Assembly (NCBI GenBank): GCA_964526435.1 | Contig: CAZGIC010000047.1 | Span: 1 to 16,883 of the forward strand | From: Gallispira sp964526435 | Lineage (GTDB): Bacteria > Bacillota > Clostridia > Lachnospirales > CAG-274 | DNA length: 16,883 nucleotides | Reading direction: 5' to 3' | Part shown: piece by piece, positions 1 through 7,389 of the stretch | Layout: each line of letters begins with the position of its first letter | Position numbering within the stretch: the stretch's first letter is position 1 | Program-made: the position numbers and the translations under genes | The notes under the pieces: generated by a model | Told to the model about the DNA's origin: nothing | What the model saw: only the letters and a program-made list of their open reading frames with translations | Database searches by the model: none

Positions 1-100
1 ATTTTTAACATTATTTGTTAAATATTCACAATTTCCCTTTATAACTTTAATTTTCTGAAAGAAATAGTTCTGTAATATTTGGTGTGGTCGTCATACTATA

Positions 101-275
101 GGCTCCCTTCCAAGGGAGCTGTCAGCCGCAGGCTGACTGAGGGTTTTATAAAACCACGCCAATTGACAAAGAACCTTTTTAATCAGTCAGCCGCAGGCTG
201 ACTGTTAGTGAAATTTGACAAAGTCAAATTTTGCGATATGAGGGTTTCATAAAACCACACTATTTGACTAGAACC
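101..275. repeat. Cluster of palindromic repeat units downstream of rpmJ
   Basis: Four perfect inverted repeats lie in a row: 102-109/112-119 (GCTCCCTT arms), 121-127/131-137 (GTCAGCC arms), 184-192/196-204 (CAGTCAGCC arms, the same core as the previous one) and 211-219/223-231 (AAATTTGAC arms). Two direct copies of a unit starting TGAGGGTTT and running through AAAACCAC to GAACC lie at 138-175 and 239-275. The region has no credible coding frame. The layout suggests a small non-autonomous mobile or REP-like repeat family, present here as one full and one partial copy. A related layout occurs at 13557-13600. The family assignment is inferred; no transposase is present. Confidence 0.75.
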
Positions 276-283
276 ACATTTCC

Positions 284-320
284 TCCAAACAAACTAAAGA
301 CAGGGCTATTAACCCTGTCT
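284..320 (-). terminator. Probable intrinsic terminator overlapping the rpmJ stop codon
   Basis: A perfect 8-bp inverted repeat (AGACAGGG arms, 298-305 and 313-320) has a 7-nt loop. On the minus strand it is followed by the T-rich stretch TCTTTAGTTTGTTT. The rpmJ stop codon (311-309) begins at the edge of the loop, so the 5' arm is made of the last rpmJ codons. The T tract is interrupted, so termination may be partial. Its position fits the end of the ribosomal cluster. Confidence 0.55.
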
Positions 321-422
321 CTGCTTATGCTTTGGGTTTTCGCAGATTATTCTGACAGCACCCTTTCTCTTAATTACTCTGCACTTTTCGCACATAGGTT
401 TTACAGATGGTCTTACCTTCAT
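309..422 (-). CDS. rpmJ: 50S ribosomal protein L36 (bL36)
   Basis: This 37-residue gene encodes the small zinc-ribbon protein of the large subunit. It starts MKVRPSVKPMCEKC and carries the expected zinc ligands Cys11, Cys14, Cys27 and His32, followed by the typical basic tail ending QRQG. The length is exactly that of the family. The start ATG overlaps the infA stop in the tetranucleotide ATGA, and its ribosome binding site AAAGGAG lies inside the last codons of infA, so translational coupling is expected. The stop codon sits in the loop of a hairpin. In most Firmicutes rpsM follows directly; here no gene follows within the window. Confidence 0.97.
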   Translation of the reverse strand: MKVRPSVKPMCEKCRVIKRKGAVRIICENPKHKQRQG

Positions 423-658
423 TGTTCATTCTCCTTTCGCACTTTGCCTCTCCAGGTAATTCTTCCCTTAGTCAGATCATAAGTTGACATTTCTATTTTA
501 ACACTGTCACCGGGAATGATTCTTATAAAGTTTTTTCTGAGTTTACCTGAGAGATGAGCAATAATCTTATGTCCATTTTCCAGTTCAACCTGGAACATAG
601 CGTTTGGAAGTTTTTCTACTACTGTGCCTTCAACCTCAATTACATCGTCCTTTGCCAA
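419..658 (-). CDS. infA: Translation initiation factor IF-1
   Basis: The product is a 79-residue OB-fold protein that binds the 30S A site during initiation. It shows the family signature MAKDDVIEVEGTV, then LPNAMF, the HLSGKLRKNFIRI core and GRITW near the end. The start codon is TTG (658-656), chosen because the next codons give the invariant AKDD and an AAGGAGG site lies 9 nt upstream; no ATG fits. Bacterial IF-1 is usually about 72 residues and ends soon after GRITY/W; here seven further residues (VRKENEQ) follow, and their codons contain the rpmJ ribosome binding site. It lies 26 nt after the KOW-domain gene and overlaps rpmJ by 4 nt. Confidence 0.97.
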   Translation of the reverse strand: MAKDDVIEVEGTVVEKLPNAMFQVELENGHKIIAHLSGKLRKNFIRIIPGDSVKIEMSTYDLTKGRITWRGKVRKENEQ

Positions 659-684
659 GGCTCTCTACCTCCTTCACAATCTCT

Positions 685-957
685 TTACAATTTGTCATTA
701 TACTTAGCCAGAGCTTTTCTTATATCAGAATTGAGCAAATACAATTCATTTTCAATTTTATTCTTAACTTCATCATCAATATTCTTAGAAATCTGTATAT
801 GAATTTTTTTCTTTTTCTTTGGTTTTTCCAGTTTTCTCAAATCACCGTCAACAATAAATACATAGTCGTCATTGTAATCATATACAATAAAGGCCCTGCC
901 CTTATCCCTGCCGCATTTTGAGAAAACAATCTGACCCTTTTGATACAATTCCTTCAC
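685..957 (-). CDS. KOW-domain RNA-binding protein (L14e-like family)
   Basis: This is a 90-residue basic protein with an N-terminal KOW-like segment (about residues 7-33, KGQIVFSKCGRDKGRAF) followed by VDGDLRKLEKPKKKKK at 36-51 and a charged helical tail. Small KOW proteins of this kind are commonly found between map and infA in Firmicutes, where they are annotated as L14e/L6e/L27e-like; their exact role is not established. The gene begins 8 nt after map. The start taken is GTG at 957, but TTG at 948 is better spaced from the GGGGTGA sequence just upstream and would shorten the protein by three residues. Ribosome or rRNA binding is inferred from the domain and the neighbourhood. Confidence 0.88.
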   Translation of the reverse strand: MKELYQKGQIVFSKCGRDKGRAFIVYDYNDDYVFIVDGDLRKLEKPKKKKKIHIQISKNIDDEVKNKIENELYLLNSDIRKALAKYNDKL

Positions 958-965
958 CCCTATAC

Positions 966-1718
966 TTAAGGTACTAAGGTTAAAAGCTCAGGCTCACCAT
1001 CAGTAATGAGAACCGTATTTTCATAATGAGCAGACAAGCTGCCATCTTTTGTTACAACTGTCCAGCCGTCACTTAACTGCTTAACCTTGTAAGTTCCCAC
1101 ATTAACCATGGGTTCTATGGCAATAGTCATGCCCTTTATAAGTCTGGGACCTTTTCTGCCAAATCTGTAATTAGGCACATTAGGATCCTCATGCATTTCT
1201 CTTCCGATGCCATGCCCTACGTAATCACGAACTACTGAAAATCCGTTAGCTTCCACATAATCCTGCACAGCTCCTGATATTTCACATAGATGATTACCGT
1301 TTTTTGCATATTTTATACCTCTGAAAAAGCTTTCCCTTGTTACATCAATAAGCCTTTGGGCTTCAGATGAAATACTGCCCACGGCAAAAGTTCTTGCCGC
1401 ATCACCGTGAAAGCCATTTATATATGCTCCCGTATCAACACTTATTATATCACCCTCCCGAAGGACTCTCTCCCCGGGAATACCGTGTATAACCTCATTA
1501 TTTACTGAAGCACATACAGAGGCTGGAAAACCATATAGACCTTTAAAGGAAGGAACAGCACCCTGTGCTCTTATATACTCCTCGGCAATTTTATCAATAT
1601 CCTTTGTAGTCATACCGGGTTTTAATTCTCTTTCAATAAGATTAAGGGTTTCACCCGTAATTCTGCCTGCAATTCTCATTGCCTCTATATGTATTTCCTT
1701 CTTTATCTTAATAGACAT
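966..1718 (-). CDS. map: Methionine aminopeptidase, type I
   Basis: This cytosolic metalloenzyme removes the initiator methionine from new proteins. All five metal ligands of the pita-bread fold are visible: Asp95 (in SVDTGA), Asp106 (in HGDAART), His169 (in YVGHGIG), Glu202 (in AIEPM) and Glu233 (in HYENT). His78 and His176 are the conserved substrate-pocket histidines. At 250 residues it is a plain type Ia enzyme without an N-terminal extension. Its ATG overlaps the adk stop in TAATG, so it is probably coupled to adk. The KOW-domain gene follows after 8 nt. Confidence 0.98.
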   Translation of the reverse strand: MSIKIKKEIHIEAMRIAGRITGETLNLIERELKPGMTTKDIDKIAEEYIRAQGAVPSFKGLYGFPASVCASVNNEVIHGIPGERVLREGDIISVDTGAYINGFHGDAARTFAVGSISSEAQRLIDVTRESFFRGIKYAKNGNHLCEISGAVQDYVEANGFSVVRDYVGHGIGREMHEDPNVPNYRFGRKGPRLIKGMTIAIEPMVNVGTYKVKQLSDGWTVVTKDGSLSAHYENTVLITDGEPELLTLVP

Positions 1719-2356
1719 TATTCAATACCCTCTAATGCTTTAGTGACATTGTTAAATATTTCATTAATGTCGCCTACACCGTTTGTTCTCATAAGAATGC
1801 CCTTATTTTCATAAAAATCTATAACAGGAGCAGTTGTTTCATGATAAACCTTTAATCTGTTTAAAACAGTTTCTTCATTGTCATCTGCACGTTGTATAAG
1901 GGTTTCTTCGCAGTCATCACAAACACCCTCACTCTTAGGAGGATTATATTTTAAGTGATACATTTTACCGCATTTAGGACAGCTTCTTCTGCCTGACATT
2001 CTGTCAACAATAGTTTCATCATCAACATCAAAGCATATAACCTTGTCAAGACTTCCTACAATACTGTCCAGTCCCTCTGCCTGGCTAACATTTCTTGGAT
2101 AACCATCTAAGATATAGCCCTTCTTGCAGTCATCGGCTTTAATTCTTTCAGCAAGCATTGCTGAAACAATATCATCTGATACAAGACCGCCGGCATTTAT
2201 TATTTCACTGACCTTCTTGCCAAGCTCCGTACCCTTTTTAATCTGCTCTCTTAACAGATCACCTGTAGAAATATGTGCAATATCGTATTTCTTTGAAAGC
2301 ATTTTAGCCTGAGTACCCTTGCCCGCACCGGGACAGCCGATAAGTACTAATTTCAT
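1718..2356 (-). CDS. adk: Adenylate kinase, zinc-binding long form
   Basis: The enzyme interconverts ATP + AMP and two ADP in the cytosol. The P-loop is GCPGAGKGT at residues 7-15 and the DGYPR motif is at 84-88. The LID domain carries a four-cysteine zinc site, Cys126, Cys129, Cys146 and Cys149, typical of Gram-positive enzymes. The length of 212 residues is normal. A cysteine (Cys8) occupies the P-loop position that is often Pro or Ala. An AAGGGG site lies 10 nt before the ATG. The gene follows secY after a 125-nt spacer with three hairpins, so it may have separate mRNA processing or expression; no clear promoter is visible there. Confidence 0.98.
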   Translation of the reverse strand: MKLVLIGCPGAGKGTQAKMLSKKYDIAHISTGDLLREQIKKGTELGKKVSEIINAGGLVSDDIVSAMLAERIKADDCKKGYILDGYPRNVSQAEGLDSIVGSLDKVICFDVDDETIVDRMSGRRSCPKCGKMYHLKYNPPKSEGVCDDCEETLIQRADDNEETVLNRLKVYHETTAPVIDFYENKGILMRTNGVGDINEIFNNVTKALEGIE

Positions 2357-2379
2357 TCCCTAGCATCCCCTTATATTTC

Positions 2380-2472
2380 TTCCCCCGACAAAAGTCAGGG
2401 GAAAATAAGATATTTATCAGAACCTTATTCTGATCGCTTTGTTTCTCATCTGCCCCGATTTACGGAGCAGAT
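2380..2472 (-). other. Three consecutive hairpins in the secY-adk spacer
   Basis: The 125-nt gap contains three inverted repeats: 2448-2472 (ATCTGC arms plus an inner CCG/CGG after one mismatch), 2416-2422/2428-2434 (ATCAGAA arms, perfect 7 bp, 5-nt loop) and 2380-2389/2394-2403 (TTCCCC and GAC pairs interrupted by one C/A mismatch, 4-nt loop). None is followed by a T run on the minus strand, so they do not look like simple terminators. RNA processing, stability or attenuation roles are possible. Confidence 0.5.
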
Positions 2473-2481
2473 TATATTTAT

Positions 2482-3756
2482 TTAATTCAAAAATCCCTTA
2501 TAGTGTCTTATTAACAGCTGAGATTCAAGCTGCTTTAAGAGTTCAAGAGCAACACCTGAAACGATAAGAAGGGTTGTACCGCCGATTCCCATGCTTATTC
2601 CTGTTACCCACTCAATAACAATAGGCACAAAAGCAATTATTGCATATGAAATTGCACCTATTAATGAAATTCTGTCAACAATAGTCTGAATATAGTCTGC
2701 TGTCGGCTTACCCGGTCTTATACCAGGTACAAAACCGCCGCTCTTTTTCATATTTTCCGCAACTTCAACTGAATTGAATGCAAATGAAGTATAGAAGAAA
2801 GTAAAGCAGAATATCAGAATTATATATACAATTGTACCAACAGGCAGAAATCCTCTGCTGATTGGAAGGAAACATCTTGAGAAATGATTAAAGCTCAAGA
2901 GTTCGCTTAACCATGTAAGGAAACTGTTGTTGAAAAGCTGGTTAATTGTCTGAGGGAACTGTAAAAGTGAAACTGCAAAGATTATTGACATAACACCTGC
3001 AATATTTACCTTAACAGGTATAAATGAACTCTGTCCTCCGACCATTCTGTTTCCTATAAGCTTCTTTGAATACTGTACAGGAATTCTTCTTTCGCCGTCC
3101 TGAACAATAATAACAAAAGCCATCATAAGAACAAAAGCAACTAATATAACAACAACTCTTACCCAGCCCATTGCACTGCCCTGGGCACTTACATACAAGC
3201 TTATTGCACCATCATCAAGCTTATCAACAATGTTTGCAAAGATGATAAATGATGCACCGTTACCAATACCGATTTCAGTAAGCTTTTCACCTAACCACAT
3301 TATGAAAATAGTACCTGTTACCATTGTAAGAACACCAACGATATATACTAACCAGTTAGGATTTGTAAAAGCTGAATGAACAGTATAAACCTGACCTATA
3401 CCCTGAAGGAAAGCAAGGATCACTGCAGCAATTCTTGTATACTGAGAAATTCTCTTTCTGCCGTCTTCCCCGTCTTTCTGTATCTGTTCCAGCTTAGGAA
3501 TAGCAACAGTTAAAAGCTGCATAATGATTGAGGCATTGATATAAGGACCAATACCCATAGCAAATATAGTACCGTACTGTCCTCCTGTAATAAGTGAATA
3601 CAGTGTTAATGAATCACTTGTAGAAAGGTTTGACATATTAAGTCCCGGAATAGGTAAGTGAGTACCTAATCTAATGATGAACAGTACTAAAAGCATATAT
3701 AATATCTTTGTACGTATATCCTTTACTGCAAATGCATTTCTAAGTATGCTTAACAT
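2482..3756 (-). CDS. secY: Preprotein translocase subunit SecY
   Basis: SecY is the channel-forming subunit of the SecYEG translocon in the cytoplasmic membrane. The 424-residue protein has ten predicted membrane helices and the conserved cytoplasmic loops GERRIPVQYSKK (221-232) and GGFVPGIRPGKPTADY (340-355), with the C-terminal LLIRHYKGF. A segment at about 291-305, between the helices flanking the periplasmic loop before the GIRPGK loop, contains Cys and two Pro and looks longer than in Bacillus SecY. The ATG overlaps the rplO stop (TAATG) with a strong GAGGTGATC site. As in most bacteria it sits directly after rplO. Confidence 0.98.
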   Translation of the reverse strand: MLSILRNAFAVKDIRTKILYMLLVLFIIRLGTHLPIPGLNMSNLSTSDSLTLYSLITGGQYGTIFAMGIGPYINASIIMQLLTVAIPKLEQIQKDGEDGRKRISQYTRIAAVILAFLQGIGQVYTVHSAFTNPNWLVYIVGVLTMVTGTIFIMWLGEKLTEIGIGNGASFIIFANIVDKLDDGAISLYVSAQGSAMGWVRVVVILVAFVLMMAFVIIVQDGERRIPVQYSKKLIGNRMVGGQSSFIPVKVNIAGVMSIIFAVSLLQFPQTINQLFNNSFLTWLSELLSFNHFSRCFLPISRGFLPVGTIVYIILIFCFTFFYTSFAFNSVEVAENMKKSGGFVPGIRPGKPTADYIQTIVDRISLIGAISYAIIAFVPIVIEWVTGISMGIGGTTLLIVSGVALELLKQLESQLLIRHYKGFLN

Positions 3757-4199
3757 TAGATCACCTCAGCTTTTCCGCCTGCAGCTTCAATCTTTTCCTT
3801 TGCAGAATTGCTGTAGTAATTAACCTGTACATTAAGCTTCTTTGTAATTTCTCCATTACCTAAGATCTTAACGCCGTCTCTTGCATTAGAGATAATACCC
3901 TTATCCATTAATGCCTGAACAGTAACATCAGCACCATCTTCAAATCTGTCATTTAAAAGACTTAAGTTTATAGCAACAATGTTCTTAGAATTAATGCACT
4001 TAAAACCTCTCTTAGGAATTCTTCTGTAAAGAGGCATCTGACCACCTTCAAAGCCAGGTCTTACACCGCCGCCTGAACGAGCGTTCTGACCCTTGTGACC
4101 CTTGCCTGCAGTTTTACCGTTTCCGGAACCGTGACCTCTGCCTCTTCTGAACTTATTAGATGTAGAGCCTTCAGCTGGCTTTAATTCATTTAAAAACAC
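3756..4199 (-). CDS. rplO: 50S ribosomal protein L15 (uL15)
   Basis: L15 is a late-assembling large-subunit protein that threads a flexible glycine- and arginine-rich arm into 23S rRNA. The arm is clear here: RRGRGHGSGNGKTAGKGHKG at residues 18-37, followed by the RSGGGVRPGFEGGQMPLYRR block. At 147 residues the length is standard. The start is GTG (4199), supported by AAGGAGG 9 nt upstream and the conserved ELKPAEGS just after it; the nearby ATG is out of frame. It follows rpmD by 20 nt and its stop overlaps secY. Confidence 0.98.
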   Translation of the reverse strand: MFLNELKPAEGSTSNKFRRGRGHGSGNGKTAGKGHKGQNARSGGGVRPGFEGGQMPLYRRIPKRGFKCINSKNIVAINLSLLNDRFEDGADVTVQALMDKGIISNARDGVKILGNGEITKKLNVQVNYYSNSAKEKIEAAGGKAEVI

Positions 4200-4219
4200 T
4201 AGGACGCACCTCCTTCAAA

Positions 4220-4393
4220 TTAGATTTCTTCCACCTTAACCAGATGTCTAACCTGATTAATCATACCTCTTATTGCAGCATTGTCCTGCTGCTCTACAAC
4301 AGCATGGAGCTTCTTTAAGCCAAGAGCTTCAACTGTTTTTTTGTGCTTAGGGATTGCACCGATAGTAGATTTAACTAATGTAATTCTTAACAT
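4220..4393 (-). CDS. rpmD: 50S ribosomal protein L30 (uL30)
   Basis: This 57-residue protein was read directly from the minus strand between rpsE and rplO. It begins MLRITLVKSTIGAIPKHKKT, has the family's LGLKKLHAVVEQQDNAAIRG core and ends HLVKVEEI. Length and sequence match bacterial L30, a peripheral 23S rRNA-binding protein. The ATG at 4393 is preceded by GGGAGG. The 18-20 nt spacers on both sides match the rest of the spc segment. Confidence 0.97.
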   Translation of the reverse strand: MLRITLVKSTIGAIPKHKKTVEALGLKKLHAVVEQQDNAAIRGMINQVRHLVKVEEI

Positions 4394-4411
4394 CTCAATT
4401 TTCCTCCCTTA

Positions 4412-4918
4412 TCAGCCCATGATTTCTTCTACAGTCTTGCCGCGAAGTCTAGCAACCTTCTCAGGAGAAGTAACTGCTGCAAGTCCTTCAAGTGTAGCAT
4501 TTACAACATTCTTCTTGTTTCTTGAACCTAAAGACTTAGCTCTTATGTTCTTGATACCTGCAAGTTCAAGTACGGCTCTTGCAGGACCGCCTGCAATTAT
4601 ACCTGTACCTTCAGCAGCAGGCTTTAAAAGAACGCTTGAGCTGCCATACTTACCATAGATTTCATGATATATACTGTTGTTTTCGTTTCTCTCAACATAA
4701 ACGATGTTCTTGATAGCATCTTCCTTGCCCTTACGGATAGCATCAGGGATTTCAATAGCCTTACCAATACCAACGCCTACGTGACCATTGCCGTCGCCTA
4801 CTACAACTAAAGCAGAGAAACGCATTGTACGTCCACCCTTAACAGTCTTTGTTACTCTTTTAATAGTAACAACATTATCCTTTAAATCAAGGGTACTTAC
4901 ATCGATTTTTGTTCTCAC
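4412..4918 (-). CDS. rpsE: 30S ribosomal protein S5 (uS5)
   Basis: S5 acts in decoding fidelity and contacts helix 34 near the spectinomycin site. The 168-residue protein has the N-terminal double-stranded RNA-binding-like domain (about 12-75) with the KGGR loop at 27-30, then the GNGHVGVGIGKA segment and the C-terminal domain with IAGGPARAVLELAGI. The start is GTG at 4918, 7 nt after AAGGAGG; no ATG would preserve the N-terminal domain. It lies 16 nt after rplR and 18 nt before rpmD. Confidence 0.98.
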   Translation of the reverse strand: MRTKIDVSTLDLKDNVVTIKRVTKTVKGGRTMRFSALVVVGDGNGHVGVGIGKAIEIPDAIRKGKEDAIKNIVYVERNENNSIYHEIYGKYGSSSVLLKPAAEGTGIIAGGPARAVLELAGIKNIRAKSLGSRNKKNVVNATLEGLAAVTSPEKVARLRGKTVEEIMG

Positions 4919-4934
4919 GATTTTCCCTCCTTAA

Positions 4935-5303
4935 TTAGAACTGAAGACCTGCTTCTCTGGCAGCGTCAGCTAAAGCCTGAACCTTACCATGATACACAAA
5001 TCCGCCTCTGTCGAATACCACTGTTGTGATACCCTTTTCAAGTGCTTTCTTAGCTACAGCTTCGCCAACAGCCTTTGCAGCTTCAACATTGTTGGTTTTT
5101 TCAAGCTTTGACTTGATATCAGCTTCCATAGTAGAAGCAGCACAAAGTGTATTTCCTGCTGTATCGTCTATGATCTGAGCATAAATATGCATATTAGATC
5201 TGAATACTGCCAGTCTTGGCTGTTCAGCAGTACCGGAGATTTTATTACGTAATCTGTAATGTCTTTTAGCTCTGGCAACTGAACGTGATGGCTTATTAAT
5301 CAT
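4935..5303 (-). CDS. rplR: 50S ribosomal protein L18 (uL18)
   Basis: L18 binds 5S rRNA together with L5 in the central protuberance. The 122-residue sequence has the basic N-terminal tail (RSVARAKRHYRLRNKISG), the RLAVFRSNMHIYAQIIDD strand pair and the closing FDRGGFVYHGKVQALADAAR motif with a GLQF end. Length is typical. It begins with ATG 18 nt after rplF. Confidence 0.98.
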   Translation of the reverse strand: MINKPSRSVARAKRHYRLRNKISGTAEQPRLAVFRSNMHIYAQIIDDTAGNTLCAASTMEADIKSKLEKTNNVEAAKAVGEAVAKKALEKGITTVVFDRGGFVYHGKVQALADAAREAGLQF

Positions 5304-5321
5304 CTTACATTCACTCCTTTA

Positions 5322-5864
5322 TTACTTCTTACCGGTCTTACCAACTTTACGTCTGATTGTTTCAGTCGCATACTTAATACCCTTGCCCTTATATGGCTCA
5401 GGTGGTCTCTTAGTTCTGATTTCAGCAGCAAACTGACCAACCTTTTCCTTGTCGATACCTTCAACAATAATCTTATTATTCCCCTCAAGAGTAGTTGTAA
5501 TTCCTTCAGGATCAAACATTTCTACGGGATGGGAATAACCAAGTGTTAATGTAAGCTTATTGCCTGACTTAGCAGCTCTGTAACCTACACCGTTGATTTC
5601 AAGTACCTTCTTGTAGCCGTTAGTAACACCTTCTACCATATTAGCAATAAGTGTTCTTGTTAAACCATGTAACTGCTTATATCTCTTTAAATCGCTTGGT
5701 CTGGTTACTGTAATTTCATTATCTGCAACCTCAATAGTTAAGTCATCAACTAACTTACGAGTTAAAGTACCCTTAGGTCCCTTAACAGTAATTACGTTAC
5801 CATCCTCAAGCTTAACTTCTACGCCAGCCGGAATAGCAACAGGTAATTTACCTATACGTGACAT
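5322..5864 (-). CDS. rplF: 50S ribosomal protein L6 (uL6)
   Basis: L6 sits near the factor-binding region of the large subunit and contacts the sarcin-ricin loop area. The 180-residue protein contains the two tandem L6 folds (about 11-82 and 90-170) and starts with the classic MSRIGKLPV. The C-terminal signature PEPYKGKGIKY is at about 155-165. The ATG at 5864 has AAGGAGG upstream. Spacing is 18 nt to both rpsH and rplR. Confidence 0.98.
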   Translation of the reverse strand: MSRIGKLPVAIPAGVEVKLEDGNVITVKGPKGTLTRKLVDDLTIEVADNEITVTRPSDLKRYKQLHGLTRTLIANMVEGVTNGYKKVLEINGVGYRAAKSGNKLTLTLGYSHPVEMFDPEGITTTLEGNNKIIVEGIDKEKVGQFAAEIRTKRPPEPYKGKGIKYATETIRRKVGKTGKK

Positions 5865-5882
5865 ATAATTTACCTCCTTCTA

Positions 5883-6284
5883 TTACCATACGTAAGCGAT
5901 TACTTCGCCGCCAACGCCGAGCTTTCTTGCTTCTTTATCAGTGATAATACCCTTGTTTGTAGAAACAATGGCTGTACCCATACCACCTAAAACTCTTGGT
6001 AACTCATCTCTGCCGGCATAAACTCTAAGACCGGGCTTTGAAATTCTCTTAATACCTGATATAACCTTTTCGTTCTTGTCAACACCATACTTAAGAGTAA
6101 TGTGCATAGTCTTCTTTACGCCGTCTTCTATAATTTCATAACCTGCAATATAGCCTTCATTTGTAAGGATGTCAGCTATAGCCTCCTTCATTTTGCTTGA
6201 AGGTACATCTACAGTATCATGCTTTGCAGTGTTTGCATTTCTTATTCTAGTGAGCATATCTGCAATTGGATCACTCATTGACAT
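5883..6284 (-). CDS. rpsH: 30S ribosomal protein S8 (uS8)
   Basis: S8 binds helix 21 of 16S rRNA and nucleates the platform; in E. coli it also represses the spc operon, which is not shown for this organism. The protein has 133 residues with SDPIADMLTRIRNA at the N-terminus and GVGGEVIAYVW at the C-terminus, both diagnostic. Two ATGs are possible, 6284 and 6278; the first is chosen because GGAGG lies 8 nt before it, giving an MSMSDP start. Confidence 0.98.
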   Translation of the reverse strand: MSMSDPIADMLTRIRNANTAKHDTVDVPSSKMKEAIADILTNEGYIAGYEIIEDGVKKTMHITLKYGVDKNEKVISGIKRISKPGLRVYAGRDELPRVLGGMGTAIVSTNKGIITDKEARKLGVGGEVIAYVW

Positions 6285-6304
6285 TTTAAAATCCTCCTTT
6301 CAAA

Positions 6305-6490
6305 TTACCAGCTAGCCTTCTTAACACCGGGGATCTGACCCTTGTAAGCTAATTCACGGAAGCAAATTCTACAGATACCAAACTTTCTTAAAACGCCGTG
6401 TGGTCTTCCGCAAATTCTACAACGAGTATAGCTCTGAGTTGAAAATTTAGGCTTTCTTGTCTGCTTTACTTTCATTGATGTCTTTGCCAT
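6305..6490 (-). CDS. rpsN: 30S ribosomal protein S14, zinc-binding type Z
   Basis: This 61-residue S14 is the short form with an intact zinc ribbon, Cys24, Cys27, Cys40 and Cys43 (CRIC and CRIC pairs), ending GVKKASW. It binds helix 34-43 in the 30S head. Having the zinc form inside the spc cluster is usual for Firmicutes; some of them also carry a zinc-independent paralogue elsewhere. A GGAGG site lies 10 nt upstream of the ATG. Confidence 0.98.
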   Translation of the reverse strand: MAKTSMKVKQTRKPKFSTQSYTRCRICGRPHGVLRKFGICRICFRELAYKGQIPGVKKASW

Positions 6491-6505
6491 AAGTCATTTG
6501 CCTCC

Positions 6506-7045
6506 TTACTTTCTAAATGGCATACCAAGCAATCTGAGAAGCTCTCTTGCTTCTTCATCAGTCTTTGCTGTAGTTACAAATACAATGTCCATACCTCTGA
6601 TTTTATCGATCTTGTCATACTGTATTTCAGGGAACATTAACTGCTCCTTAAGACCTAAAGTATAGTTGCCTCTGCCGTCAAAAGACTCAGCACTTACACC
6701 TCTGAAGTCACGAACTCGTGGAAGAGATATGTTTATAAGCTTTGAAGCAAAGCTATACATTTTCTCGCCTCTTAAAGTAACCTTACAGCCAATTGGCATA
6801 CCTGCTCTGAGCTTGAAAGCTGCTATTGACTTCTTAGCCTTAGTTACGATAGGCTTCTGACCTGAAATAATAGTCATATCCTTTACAGCTGAATCAATAG
6901 CTTTTGCATTTTCCTTAGCTTCGCCAAGACCCATATTTATAACGATCTTTTCAAGCTTAGGTATTTCCATTACATTCTTATAAGAAAACTTTGCCTGCAT
7001 TGCAGGTGCAACTTCCTTCTCATAAAATTCTCTAAATGCGTTCAC
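6506..7045 (-). CDS. rplE: 50S ribosomal protein L5 (uL5)
   Basis: L5 binds 5S rRNA and forms part of bridge B1b to the 30S head. The 179-residue sequence contains EIPKLEKIVINMGLGEA near residue 27 and the SLPRVRDFRGVSAESFDGRG block at about 108-127, both diagnostic. The start codon is GTG at 7045, with GGAGG 9 nt upstream. It lies 23 nt after rplX and 15 nt before rpsN. Confidence 0.98.
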   Translation of the reverse strand: MNAFREFYEKEVAPAMQAKFSYKNVMEIPKLEKIVINMGLGEAKENAKAIDSAVKDMTIISGQKPIVTKAKKSIAAFKLRAGMPIGCKVTLRGEKMYSFASKLINISLPRVRDFRGVSAESFDGRGNYTLGLKEQLMFPEIQYDKIDKIRGMDIVFVTTAKTDEEARELLRLLGMPFRK

Positions 7046-7068
7046 GAACTTAGTCCTCCTTTACAGAA

Positions 7069-7371
7069 TTAATCGATTACATCGCCGGTTGTCTTTGCAA
7101 CTCTGTGCTTAACACCGTCTTCAACTTTGTAACCGATTCTGGTTGGCTTACCTGCGTAAACATACATAACATTAGATGCATCAATAGGAGCTTCCTTTTC
7201 GATGATACCGCTCTGTGGATTCATTGGAGATGGCTTAACATGCTTTTTAATCTTGTTTACACCCTCAACAATAACCTTATTGTTCTTTACATCTACAACA
7301 AGTACCTTGCCTTCCTTGCCTTTATCCTTACCTGCGATAATCTGTACCTTATCGCCTCTTTTTATCTTCAT
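7069..7371 (-). CDS. rplX: 50S ribosomal protein L24 (uL24)
   Basis: L24 is an early assembly initiator for the large subunit. The 100-residue protein opens with the KOW motif (RGDKVQIIAGKDKGKEGKVL, residues 5-24) and continues with the KKHVKPSPMNPQSGI segment and the closing TRIGYKVEDGVKHRVAKTTG. The length is standard. The GGAGG is 11 nt from the ATG, a slightly long spacing for this operon. Confidence 0.98.
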   Translation of the reverse strand: MKIKRGDKVQIIAGKDKGKEGKVLVVDVKNNKVIVEGVNKIKKHVKPSPMNPQSGIIEKEAPIDASNVMYVYAGKPTRIGYKVEDGVKHRVAKTTGDVID

Positions 7372-7389
7372 ACCGACCCTTACCTCCTA

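Noticed and set aside
101..275. CRISPR-like array
   Set aside because: The repeats are short, few, palindromic in several unrelated cores and lack regular spacers or cas genes.
231..482. 83-codon plus-strand frame at the rpmJ end
   Set aside because: It covers repeat sequence and the antisense of rpmJ and infA; low complexity hydrophobic translation.
4281..4658. 125-codon plus-strand frame
   Set aside because: It is the antisense of rpmD and rpsE and resembles no known family.
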